From NCBI GenBank assembly GCA_037783545.1, contig JBBELK010000112.1:1-64000 (forward strand): DNA of 64,000 nt, in the 5' to 3' direction. The position numbers and the translations under genes were made by a program. A model generated the notes under the pieces. That model did no database searches, was not told the DNA's origin, and worked only from the letters and a program-made list of their open reading frames with translations. Source of the DNA: Henricia sp. BOLD:AAB3569. Its lineage: Eukaryota; Echinodermata; Asteroidea; Spinulosida; Echinasteridae. Numbering within the stretch: position 1 is the stretch's first letter; the number at the start of each line of letters is the position of its first letter. Of the stretch, positions 34,238-42,891 are shown piece by piece.

Positions 34238-35707
34238 ATGGGTGACGATGAGTTTTCACTACCGCCACCATCATCGGTTAATATGGACGACGACGAGTTT
34301 TCACAAGGATACGTGGTTAATACACCGCTACCATCATCGGTTAATATATCGCCGCCCTTAGCTACAAAACCCAAATTTTTATCTCAAAAAATTAACAAAT
34401 TAAAAATTATAGTGAATAAAGAAAACTTTTTTATATCAGAGTTTCCTGATTTAACGACCGAGTACAAAATTTCTAGCGTTACTACGGACGAGGTGGTCAA
34501 TCGGTGGTCTTCTGACCCAATGTCTTTTTATCAAAATCAGTTTAATTTTGTCACGTGGTGTGCCACTACGGGGTGTGGAGTAGGAATGGATTTATTAAAT
34601 TCTAGCGACCGTTACGTGTCGTCGATATTTAATTTTCACGTTTACTTTACAATCAGAAAGTTGTTTTACGAAATGTTAGTTAGAATACCCGGAGATAATG
34701 ACTTCAATAAAGTAAACAATCCCATCGACAATAGGGCTTTCGTAAACGTCTGCATGTTGTTTGGTGTAGACCAAAATCATTCTTTCAAACAAACTAGAGA
34801 CGAGTACTCTAATGGACTTGGTACTGCTTACTACGGCGGTGGAACCGTTCCGGGTATAAATTATGACGCCACAGATTTAGGTATAATTACTGGTAAATAC
34901 GTAAACTCGACTTTAATGGGTTTTGGATGGCCGGATCCGCCTAAGGGATCTGGCCATGGATCTACCTATACCGTGACGTCTATTAAACAGAATGAACGAG
35001 TTGCAGACGCGTGGAAAGATTTTATACCGACAAATAGTACTTTTACAAACGTCGGCGTTGTGAAAATAAATGAGTCGATAAGGGCGTACGTATACGCGCT
35101 GTTAGGAGCCCAAGCCCAAACAAAAACTAGCGTATTATCACCGAGTACTGGGCTAGATGCGAAGAGGCAATTTGGTAATATAGTAGAGGACTTAATAAAC
35201 GCGAAAGAAGATATAGAAACTAGCATAAATCAGTTTCAAGACTCTTTGCAATACGCGAGAACCCCCTTAAATTTCGTCTTGAAACCTCGACTATATTTGA
35301 TCCCTTCGGACATGGACTTGTTAGTAGGGGTACACGATGGATACAACAATAATTTACAGATTGCTACTAGAAATTTGCAGACTGGAGCTAACCAAAATTT
35401 AAACAAACAGCCTGTGGATGTTAAGGATGAAAGCAAATTTTCGAGTATACCTAAACCACAAACTACTGATTTTAACGATTACTACAAAGTTAAAACGGGG
35501 GGTATTAAAAAACTTGGAGGTGATAAAGATTTCAAACAGATGCAACAGCCGGCAGAAGTAGTAATTAATTCGAATGTCAGCAAACAAGAAAATCTACATC
35601 AAGAGATTATTGAATCTGGCGACCACGAAGAAGAAAAGACCTCTTTAATAGTTGGATATTTAGCGATTGCGGGGCTGGGTTATTTGATTTATAAAGTAGT
35701 CTATTAA
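34238..35707 (+). CDS. Conserved Polinton structural-type protein with C-terminal membrane anchor (489 aa)
   Basis: ATG at 34238 follows TATATATTAAAAC. Residues 1-45 repeat DDEFS and PSSVN motifs and are disordered. The core contains WSSDPMSFYQNQFNFVTWCA and TTGCGVG, features I associate with a conserved family found near capsid genes in invertebrate Polintons. The C terminus (SLIVGYLAIAGLGYLIYKVV) is one transmembrane segment. It is the only rightward gene in this part and converges on the coiled-coil gene at a perfect hairpin. It is probably virion-associated, but no enzymatic motif is visible. Confidence 0.6.
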   Translation: MGDDEFSLPPPSSVNMDDDEFSQGYVVNTPLPSSVNISPPLATKPKFLSQKINKLKIIVNKENFFISEFPDLTTEYKISSVTTDEVVNRWSSDPMSFYQNQFNFVTWCATTGCGVGMDLLNSSDRYVSSIFNFHVYFTIRKLFYEMLVRIPGDNDFNKVNNPIDNRAFVNVCMLFGVDQNHSFKQTRDEYSNGLGTAYYGGGTVPGINYDATDLGIITGKYVNSTLMGFGWPDPPKGSGHGSTYTVTSIKQNERVADAWKDFIPTNSTFTNVGVVKINESIRAYVYALLGAQAQTKTSVLSPSTGLDAKRQFGNIVEDLINAKEDIETSINQFQDSLQYARTPLNFVLKPRLYLIPSDMDLLVGVHDGYNNNLQIATRNLQTGANQNLNKQPVDVKDESKFSSIPKPQTTDFNDYYKVKTGGIKKLGGDKDFKQMQQPAEVVINSNVSKQENLHQEIIESGDHEEEKTSLIVGYLAIAGLGYLIYKVVY

Positions 35708-35716
35708 AACGTAAAA

Positions 35717-35776
35717 TGACGTGAAAATGGGGCAACTCGGCTAAGCGCTTAGCCGAGTTGCCCCATTTTCGCGTCA
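35717..35776. terminator. 60-nt near-perfect palindrome at convergent gene junction 2
   Basis: Centred between 35746 and 35747 (CTAAGC|GCTTAG). The arms are perfect except one mismatch near the outer end (TGACGTG versus CGCGTCA). It begins 10 bases after the stop of the 489-aa gene and ends 7 bases before the stop of the coiled-coil gene, so it can act as a 3'-end signal on both strands. Confidence 0.65.
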
Positions 35777-35782
35777 CGGTTT

Positions 35783-36511
35783 TTAAATTCTCTTTTGCAC
35801 GTAAACAAATATCAACAGTGCAACGCCGCTAATCATGGCCCATACGTTTTGCGCCAATAGCCCAGTAAACTTGCTCAGTAGATTAAATAACCAACTGACT
35901 ACGCTCCCTAATATAGCAGGTAATGCGGCTAACGCTTTAACTCCTAGCTTTTTAAACAAATTTGCTAAGTTTTCTAGTTGGCGTTTTATCCAGTCTGTAA
36001 CGTTATTTGGTTTAGTAGGTTGTGATGGGGTGACTGGTTCGTCTGGCTTGACCGGCTCAACTGGCTCGGCCGGCTCAACTGGCTTGGCCGGCTCAACTGG
36101 CTTGGCCGGCTCAACTGGCTTGACGGCCGGCATAGCGGCTGCGGTTGCTGCGCCTCTTACTCCAGCTACTAAGCTAGCTATTAACGCGCTTACCGCTAAA
36201 GAAAAAGCGGCAAGAATGCTTACGACCGTGACGCCCTGTTCCCTGAATAGAGTTCTAACTTTATCCGCTAGAGTCTTATCATCGGTCAGCATTCGATTAA
36301 CCGTTTCTTTTATTCTGCTCATTTGATTTCTTAACGACTCTGTATTTACACTTACCGCTTCTAGCCTACTCGCTCTTTCAATGTACAAATCTTGTAAACC
36401 ACCTTTTAATCTAGCAACTTTTTCTTCATCTCCATCGTTTACGGCTTCGCTTAATTCTGCATTTATCGCCGCTATATTGCCATCTACTTGCTTTAATTCT
36501 AATAAATTTGA
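35783..36511 (-). pseudogene. Coiled-coil/membrane protein, C-terminal segment
   Basis: This stretch continues in the same frame as the segment upstream (36512-37405) after a single TAA at 36512-36514. It begins with more coiled coil, then a membrane segment (VVSILAAFSLAVSALIASLV), a proline-rich spacer of repeated KPVEPA units (about 36030-36125, encoded by an 18-bp tandem repeat), an amphipathic helix and a C-terminal membrane segment (NVWAMISGVALLIFVYVQKR). There is no ATG near its start, so it is unlikely to be an independent gene. Probably a structural or membrane-associated protein. Confidence 0.6.
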
Positions 36512-37405
36512 TTATAAATTACCGCGAAAAGTCCGCATCTTTTTGTCAAGTGCCTCTAGTTCTCTCTGAGAGTATTTTAATCTCTCTGTTTGAACGCCGG
36601 TGTCATCCTGATCGACTGATGCCTGAATGCCTTTCGTAGTCGCCACTTTTTCACCCCGTTCATCGCTAAAAGAGGTTTCTTCAATCTCGTCTTCGTCAAT
36701 GGTTTCGCTAGCTTGGAAAAATAAATCTTCATTCATCGTTCTATAAATTTCTTCAGACTTAGCTATTAGTTCTTGAGGAGTAGCGCCGTTAACATCGGTT
36801 TCTACAATACTCGTTGCCCCAATTACGAAATTAATTTCATTCTCGGGGATGCCCAGAGCTCTAGAAAATCCTTCAAAGTTTTTACCCTTATACGCGTTAA
36901 ATAATGTTTTAACGGTAAGAGGTTCTCCATCTCGTCCCGTAATGCGATAACTGTTTCCTCGCCAAGAAGCATCTATACTTTTGTCTTTACTAACTTCAAA
37001 CGTTACGTCTGGGTCGTGGGCATATTTAGTTGTTTCTATATAATCATCTATTGCCTCATCTCTAAGAGATTCATCTTCAGTTTCTCTTAATGTTGCGTCT
37101 ACCGAGTCTGCAGTTGTATTTAGATCAGGCTTTCCAGATTCCATAGGCTGTTGGGTCCTTTTTGGTGGGCCTACTTCTAGACCTAGTCCTTCTCGAATAA
37201 ACGCAGTCTTATATTGATTTTTAAGATAACTTTTAGAATATGGCTTTTTATTATTTTGCGTTAACTGGATGTTTTTCTTACCCCACTTTACGTATAGTTT
37301 AATACCTTTTAACTTAAATTTATTATAGTCGATAATAGAAGGTTTGTCTTCACCAGCAATTTTATCATAAAATTTATCAACTTCTTGTTTTCTTACTAGC
37401 AGCAC
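36512..37405 (-). pseudogene. Coiled-coil/membrane protein, central segment (~297 codons)
   Basis: A lysine-rich part (residues ~1-90, YNKFKLKGIKLYVKWGKKNI), an acidic middle and a coiled coil at the end (SQRELEALDKKMRTFRGN). It overlaps the upstream 70-aa frame in another phase near 37377-37405, next to an A-rich run, which marks a one-base frameshift. It ends at a TAA after which the same frame stays open. Family not recognised. Confidence 0.6.
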
Positions 37406-37589
37406 GACTGAGCGTCTGCTCGGATGTTTCAGTCGGATGTCTTAGGATGTATAACCGCCCTTGTAGTTCTGATGATACCTCATCAAGATCGTCATCGTCA
37501 ACAAATTGTTGTTCATATTCTTTATTTTGCGCCTCGGCTATTTCAGGGTCTGGCGCGTCCATGGGTGTAAATTCTTCTTCTTCAGCCAT
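37377..37589 (-). pseudogene. Coiled-coil/membrane protein, N-terminal segment
   Basis: ATG at 37589 in the context TAAAGAATG. It encodes a very acidic start (MAEEEEFTPMDAPDPEIAEA) and then runs out of frame near the A-rich run at about 37385-37395. With the next two segments it would form one gene of about 600 codons, broken by one frameshift and one stop. Confidence 0.55.
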
Positions 37590-37632
37590 TCTTTATTATC
37601 ACCTTAAATTTATTAAGTTAAAAATACATTTT

Positions 37633-37866
37633 TTAAACTGCGGTCATTACGTTGGCTGGTAATATGCCCTGTTTAATCAACCAACCCATCGTAAATTCAG
37701 ACGCAGTAACCCACGCAGTTAGTTTAGCGACATCCGAGACGTCTACAGCGCCTAAATTTACGTGATTTATATTTAAAAAAATTTTACCCAGCATAGCGAA
37801 GCCTATCGTCAGTCCAGACAACACCACCGAGTGGTAAACGGTGTTTGCAATAGTTTTTTGATCCAT
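37633..37866 (-). CDS. Small conserved Polinton membrane protein (77 aa)
   Basis: Starts MDQKTIANTVYHSVVLSGL in the context TAAAGAATG. It has one clear membrane segment (VVLSGLTIGFAMLGKIFL) and a second mildly hydrophobic stretch (WVTASEFTMGWLIKQGILPA). Short proteins of this pattern are common in invertebrate Polintons, to my recollection. The function is unknown. The frame is intact. Confidence 0.6.
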   Translation of the reverse strand: MDQKTIANTVYHSVVLSGLTIGFAMLGKIFLNINHVNLGAVDVSDVAKLTAWVTASEFTMGWLIKQGILPANVMTAV

Positions 37867-37909
37867 TCTTTAATTTATAATTATACTCTATAATATTTAA
37901 ATCATTTTT

Positions 37910-38020
37910 TAATCTTCCATGTCTCGTAATTCCGGGCGGTTAGAATCAACGGGGTCATCTCTGACGACTTTTGGTTTAACTTTCTCGTTAGAGTAACTCG
38001 CCACATTTTTACTAGCGACT
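37910..38020 (-). CDS. Displaced C-terminal tail of the 100-aa module protein
   Basis: Beyond the (TA)n tract at 38022-38040 the minus strand is open for about 37 codons (SKNVASYSNEKVKPKVVRDD, then to a TAA at 37910-37912). It looks like a charged tail that once followed the TM segment of the 100-aa protein. In this unit the TA count places a stop before it. The tail exists only here because the tandem units break just after it starts (at 37991). Confidence 0.4.
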
Positions 38021-38053
38021 AATTTATATATATATATATATCAACGTCCCAAC

Positions 38054-38572
38054 TGGGTACTCCTCTATTTTCCTTCATACACTGGTTAAAAGATCCCTCG
38101 TCTTTGCAATAAAACATGGCTATCCACTCTGTCTGCTCTCTAAAATCCTTTAGCACGCCGTTGTATTTTTGGGTAAGCAACCAGCAAGAGTGATTGTCGT
38201 GTCGCCCGCTCATAGCCAAATTTGATAACTCGCAATTTTCGCAGTCTTTCAGACTCTTGCGGTATTTTAGGTCTTGTCTAGAGCTGCAGTCGTCTATGAT
38301 AAACAGCGTGTGAAACCCCTTTAAGACGCTTCTGTATGCGCTGAGCGCCTGATTTAAATCTATTCTGTCCAAGTCGTTTAGCACCACGCACTCGTCGCTA
38401 GTTATCCACTCGTAGTTGTAGTATGTCTTGTTTTTATACACGGTCGGACATAGAATTACTACGTATTCAAAGTTGTCTTTATACTCGACAGTAAATCTAA
38501 AATAAACTTGGTCTTGCCAGATTTCGTTCTTCCGCATATCAACGCGCAGTGGGGCTCTGTCGGTAGTTTCAT
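38054..38572 (-). pseudogene. Packaging ATPase copy 1, broken
   Basis: Same as the intact copies at 42270-42890 and 45060-45680, but a 4-base loss near 38484 frameshifts it just after the Walker A region. The last ~33 codons are gone, fused to the tail of the 100-aa gene by the 1,107-bp deletion. One residue differs (G for S in KYN-x-VLKDF). It cannot give a complete ATPase. Confidence 0.85.
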
Positions 38573-38573
38573 T

Positions 38574-39187
38574 TTAATATTGAAGACTATTAAATCTACC
38601 CTCTCTAATCACTAATTGCGAGTCCATAACCAAATAGATATAACACTTTAATTGGCCGGTCGTCTCGTCGGCCGACGTCAGCTCAATCTGGATACCGCCG
38701 CCGTGAGAGCCAATGTGCCTGCCGCTTCCGTGAGCAGAGTTATCGTCGAAAGTCCTGAAATCTAGCCAAAGGGCGTATTTGTCGGTCAGGTACTTGGCCA
38801 TCGTAATAGGAGTCATTTCTGAGTATTTCGACACGGCCGACGGCACATGCGTCCCAGGGTCGTCTACAAAGTACTTGCAAATCTCGCCAAAGTGTTGATC
38901 GCGCCTAAACTCTGGAACGTACAACGCTTCCGGCATTCCTTCGACTTGAACTTTTACTTTAGTCAAGTCTGGGTTATAACTGTTTTGCGGGTTCTTGTCG
39001 GTCAGGTCCTTGAAAATTAAAAACACGCCCTTTAAGCTCTTTACGTTGGTGTTAATGTTGAGAGTCCACGCGTTGTCAGTTTTATTTAGAATCTTTTCGT
39101 ATTGTCGGTGTACTCTGTCGAAATAAAAAGAAAGTCCACTCTTGTACCTGCTTTTAATTTGACTAGCTAGTCTAGAATCATTTATTA
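38574..39187 (-). pseudogene. Capsid protein copy 1, 3' part (interrupted by Harbinger)
   Basis: Encodes the capsid C-terminal half from about residue 221 to the stop at 38574, essentially identical to copies 2 and 3 (one S for T in SKY-x-EMT). It is cut off from its 5' part (40713-41199) by the transposon at 39188-40712. Confidence 0.9.
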
Positions 39188-40712
39188 AGGCCCTGTCACA
39201 AGAAACCGAATCGCAAGAACGTTCGTAAACCTTATTGAAAAATTAATATTTTTCTAGTACGGTGGAGAACGGACATAAAATGCAATTCATCAACTTTCTC
39301 ATACCGCCCCAGTACCGTTCTGTTTCCGTACCAGTACCGTATACAGCATAAAATGGTCAATTTGATCCAGAATCTAGCAATTTTGTCCGAGCCGAGACAG
39401 TACTGTTGACGAATTCACCGTTGCTAAACCTAACCATTACCGTTCTAAGACCGTTCTAAGACCGAACACACGAATCAATACCGTTCTATAAACTGTTGCG
39501 CACCGCACATAACTTACCAAAACCTTACCAACACCTTACCAATACCGAACGCATACCGACCGGCAACCGTCGGAAACGGGCCGCTAGCGGTAGTACTATT
39601 TACCGGAAAACAACGGAAAACACCAGAAAACACCGGAAAACATACTAAATACCGGAAAACATACTAAATACCGGAAAACACCGGAAAACAGTATTTTTAT
39701 GGTGTTTTCTTTAGGTTGTGGGGGTGGTGTTATAAGTGCTTTCGGGTGTTTTCCGGTATTTAGTGTGTTTTCCGGTATTTAGTGTGTTTTCCGGTGTTTT
39801 CCGGTATTTAGTGTGTTTTCCGGTACTTAGTGTGTTTTCCGGTATTTAGTATGTTTTCCGGTATTTAGTATGTTTTCCGGTGTTTTCCGGTGTTTTCCGG
39901 TGAGTTTTCCGGTGTTTTCCGGTATATAGTATCACCCGTGGCTAGCGAGTGTATAAATAAGCCGATCGTACACCCCAAGGTCTGGTCTTCTGGCTATCCA
40001 TGGCCGAACCCACTCCACTCTTCTCTGTCTTCTCCTTCTTCTTCTTCTTCTTCTATTGCGGCGCAGCACTCCAATGTACATGTTCATTAGGTCAATGTGG
40101 TGGTTCAGGGCAGCAATGGCTTGGATTCTCGCGGCATCTTCTGCAGGGTTCATCTTGGAATTCTAGTGGGATCTGGATCTGAACTGAGCTTCTCATCACA
40201 ATTTAGTCATATTTATACTACATGTGTGTCATGCACGGATTGTTCGGGGAACGGTCGTGATTAGTGCGTGATAGGCGGTAGATACACGGTAGTAATAAGT
40301 TTACGACGTTGTAAGGAACGGAGCGAACGGGGAAGGTAAGGTGAAGTGCGGTATCGGCTCTGTATCAGAACGCTATCCAATCGTTCGTGATCCGGTACTG
40401 GTACGCTAATATCAAACCTTGCCGTATCAGTAACGGCTTATAAACGGCAAAACAGATCCAATACCGAGCTGATAGCGTGCAAGTAACGACCCGTTAACGT
40501 GCTCCAGTTCGGTGGCAATTTTTGAACATGTTTAAAACTTTTTTTCAGCAATTCCGTGCTGTCCTTATAACCCCGAGACAGCCAGTGTCAATAACTTATC
40601 AGTAACGATAGAGAAACGACCACTTACCGATCACTCCTTATCAATACCGATTCCACATAAATCAGTACGGTACATGAACGGTAATGCAATTCGGTTTCTT
40701 GTGACAGGGCCT
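39188..40712. mobile_element. Harbinger-type element (1,525 bp) inserted in capsid copy 1
   Basis: Perfect 24-bp terminal inverted repeats begin AGGCCCTGTCACAAGAAACC, with a TTA target duplication (39185-39187, 40713-40715). The uninterrupted sites at 43500 and 46290 confirm the boundaries. The interior has two long arms of the words TACCGGAAAACACCGG and their complement (39600-39935), and a coding remnant of a Harbinger nuclease at 39932-40153. No complete transposase, so non-autonomous. Confidence 0.92.
39932..40153 (-). pseudogene. HARBI1-like nuclease, N-terminal fragment (73 aa)
   Basis: Begins MNPAEDAARIQAIAAL, then a long arginine run encoded by a (CTT)n tract, then VEWVRPWIARRPDLGVYDRL, the characteristic opening of Harbinger DDE nucleases (W-V-R-P-W...G-x-Y-x-x-L). 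The frame stops soon after, and none of the DDE catalytic motifs remain. Confidence 0.65.
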
Positions 40713-41199
40713 TTACTTCATACTGCAATTTCAAGTGAGTAATCTTGTAAGTCGCGGCGTCGTCTGTAGACTTTACTACCCTAGCGTGATCGTTCCACTT
40801 TATGGCAAACGACAGTTTACCCTCTAATCCACTCGGGTAAAACGGGTGATGGTCGGTTAAAATTCCAATGTCTAACGAAATGGCGTAAAACTTGCCGTAA
40901 GCGTTTGCCACCGCCACGTCGCCCTTGTCTGTTTTTACCGCGTCGTCGGCTTCCGTCCTGAGTTTAGTTACGTTTTCTTTTTCAATACCAAAAAGGCTTA
41001 AATTATTTTGGTGATGAGTCGATATCCAGTGATCTTTATAAGACTGATAGACGTCGAAATCGTCCAAGTTGTAAATCTCGTTGCCGTTCATAGAAATTCG
41101 CATCTGCTTTACGATATTGCGAGACACGTTGTTGTAAAGGGTTTTGTTATCGTCCGTGTCGCTATTTAATACTATTCTAAATATCAACAATGCCGTGCC
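40713..41199 (-). pseudogene. Capsid protein copy 1, 5' part (truncated start)
   Basis: Encodes capsid residues about 59-220, identical to the other copies. The first 58 codons are missing because the unit junction (41199/41200) falls inside the gene. No ATG is available upstream in frame. The frame then runs into the Harbinger element. Confidence 0.9.
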
Positions 41200-41227
41200 G
41201 AGTAACTCGCCACATTTTTACTAGCGA

Positions 41228-41530
41228 CTAATTTATATATATATATATCAACGCCCCAACGCCTATTACAGCCGCAAATGCGTACCACTCGTAGTTGTTG
41301 ACGCCGCTTTCTGTCGGAGTACTATCAGAGACCTTTAGTTCATTAGCCGCCTCTCTCAACTTGACATTTTGCTCTTTAATAAGTTTGTTGTGCGCGGCGA
41401 GTTTCTTGCCGAGTTGTACTCGTTTAGGATCTTTTTGTTTTGTAGCGGTTACCTTTTTGACTGTAGGTTCTGGTTTGATCTCTTCTACGTTACCAGTTTC
41501 CTCGACTTTAGTATCTATAGCACTATCCAT
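41228..41530 (-). CDS. 100-aa module protein, copy 2
   Basis: MDSAIDTKVEETGNVEEIKP start in the context AATAAAATG; lysine-rich coiled-coil-like middle (KLAAHNKLIKEQNVKLREA); C-terminal membrane segment WYAFAAVIGVGALIYIYI ending in the (TA)7 tract that also supplies the stop. Probably a small membrane-anchored virion or assembly protein; function unknown. TA number decides where the protein ends. Confidence 0.65.
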   Translation of the reverse strand: MDSAIDTKVEETGNVEEIKPEPTVKKVTATKQKDPKRVQLGKKLAAHNKLIKEQNVKLREAANELKVSDSTPTESGVNNYEWYAFAAVIGVGALIYIYIN

Positions 41531-41562
41531 TTTATTATAACTATATTATAATTTAATTAAAA

Positions 41563-42222
41563 TCAATTTTCTTCGTCTTCTTTTTCTGATTGCAATTCAT
41601 TTACAGTTTCAACTACAGTTTCACTTTCTGCTTCTACAACTTCAACGTGACTAGCCGTAATTAAAAACGTGGTCAACGGGCCGACCAAGTGTCCGTAATT
41701 GAAGTAAACCCCGCTAAGCAATCTACTCACGCTCGAGTTTACCGCCGGATTAGTCTCTAATTCAACGTGAAGTTTTGTCTCGTCGTCCAATTTTAATCTT
41801 AATTTTCCTATACCGAATTTGGGTAACGCAAATTTTACAATCTTGGTAAAGGCCGTGATTATCGGCAACCCGAGCCCTTTTATCATCTCCGCTCCAATCT
41901 CTGTCTCGTATAGTTGTTCGAGTTTAGTCAGCGTCTCGTCGTTCATAGCCTCGACTTCTTTTTGAGAGTAGTCTTTACCGAGATACGATTTAGATTTGCC
42001 CGCGGCGACGACTTCCAACATTTTGCTCTTCAAATCCGGATTTCCTTCTCTCATTACGCTAGCCAATTCCATTTTAGTTTTAAATATAGACGCTATTTTA
42101 TTATATAGCTTTTTTACATAAGTTAATTCGCCGTTTAACTTGTATAATTGATAAGTAATTGTAGATAGCAACGTCAATACGCCTATCTGGTATAAATAAT
42201 TTATTGCGTTACAACTGTCCAT
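41563..42222 (-). CDS. 219-aa conserved Polinton protein, copy 2
   Basis: N-terminal membrane segment (YLYQIGVLTLLSTITYQLY), then a helical soluble region (ELASVMREGNPDLKSKML), TEIGAEMIKGLGLPIITAF and NSSVSRLLSGVYFNYGHLVG, and an acidic C terminus. The pattern G-A-E-M-x-K-x-L-G and Y-x-(Y/F)-G-x-L-(V/A)-(G/A)-P-(L/I) is shared with proteins I recall from other invertebrate Polintons. The gene lies between ATPase and the 100-aa gene in the late-type block, so a minor structural role is likely. Differs from copy 3 by one residue. Confidence 0.6.
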   Translation of the reverse strand: MDSCNAINYLYQIGVLTLLSTITYQLYKLNGELTYVKKLYNKIASIFKTKMELASVMREGNPDLKSKMLEVVAAGKSKSYLGKDYSQKEVEAMNDETLTKLEQLYETEIGAEMIKGLGLPIITAFTKIVKFALPKFGIGKLRLKLDDETKLHVELETNPAVNSSVSRLLSGVYFNYGHLVGPLTTFLITASHVEVVEAESETVVETVNELQSEKEDEEN

Positions 42223-42269
42223 TATCTATAATACCAAACGCGGTTATTTACAACGAAAAACGTAATTAT

Positions 42270-42890
42270 TTACAATACCCTAAAAGTTACCGGAGGATCG
42301 GTCTTCAATATCAGCTTTGTGAACTTTATATTCTTCAACTTGTGCTCTATCTCTTCTAATTCTTCTCTGGGTACTCCTCTATTTTCCTTCATACACTGGT
42401 TAAAAGATCCCTCGTCTTTGCAATAAAACATGGCTATCCACTCTGTCTGCTCTCTAAAATCCTTTAGCACGCTGTTGTATTTTTGGGTAAGCAACCAGCA
42501 AGAGTGATTGTCGTGTCGCCCGCTCATAGCCAAATTTGATAACTCGCAATTTTCGCAGTCTTTCAGACTCTTGCGGTATTTTAGGTCTTGTCTAGAGCTG
42601 CAGTCGTCTATGATAAACAGCGTGTGAAACCCCTTTAAGACGCTTCTGTATGCGCTGAGCGCCTGATTTAAATCTATTCTGTCCAAGTCGTTTAGCACCA
42701 CGCACTCGTCGCTAGTTATCCACTCGTAGTTGTAGTATGTCTTGTTTTTATACACGGTCGGACATAGAATTACTACGTATTCAAAGTTGTCTTTATACGC
42801 ACTCGACAGTAAATCTAAAATAAACTTGGTCTTGCCAGATTTCGTTCTTCCGCATATCAACGCGCAGTGGGGCTCTGTCGGTAGTTTCAT
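42270..42890 (-). CDS. A32-like genome-packaging ATPase, copy 2 (206 aa)
   Basis: ATG at 42890 in the context ATTAAAATG, 1 base from the capsid stop. Walker A is GRTKSGKT (residues ~14-21), Walker B is HTLFIIDDC (~90-100), followed by a sensor-like LLTQKYN. Size and motifs fit the FtsK-HerA family packaging ATPases of Polintons and large DNA viruses, which pump DNA into capsids. The sequence is identical to copy 3 as far as I compared. Intact. Confidence 0.9.
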   Translation of the reverse strand: MKLPTEPHCALICGRTKSGKTKFILDLLSSAYKDNFEYVVILCPTVYKNKTYYNYEWITSDECVVLNDLDRIDLNQALSAYRSVLKGFHTLFIIDDCSSRQDLKYRKSLKDCENCELSNLAMSGRHDNHSCWLLTQKYNSVLKDFREQTEWIAMFYCKDEGSFNQCMKENRGVPREELEEIEHKLKNIKFTKLILKTDPPVTFRVL

Positions 42891-42891
42891 T

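Larger units (their letters stand above)
37991..41199 (-). repeat. Module unit 1 (innermost): deleted and interrupted
   Basis: Begins GAGTAACTCG and ends TGCCGTGCC, like units 2 and 3. Compared with the 2,790-bp unit it lacks 1,107 bp (the equivalent of 41261-42367), has one extra TA and a 4-bp loss in the ATPase, and carries a 1,525-bp Harbinger element plus a 3-bp duplication. These changes account exactly for its 3,209-bp length. Confidence 0.85.

Noticed and set aside
35835..36326. Plus-strand frame with GSTGLAGSTG repeats
   Set aside because: It is the antisense reading of the KPVEPA repeat in the coiled-coil/membrane gene.
38019..38537. A distinct 172-aa ATPase-like gene
   Set aside because: It is ATPase copy 1 after a 4-bp loss at its 5' side and fusion to the tail of the 100-aa gene; its start is not a normal one.
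40624..41190. A 188-codon separate protein
   Set aside because: It is the 5'-truncated capsid copy 1 running into Harbinger sequence; its apparent start is a TTG.
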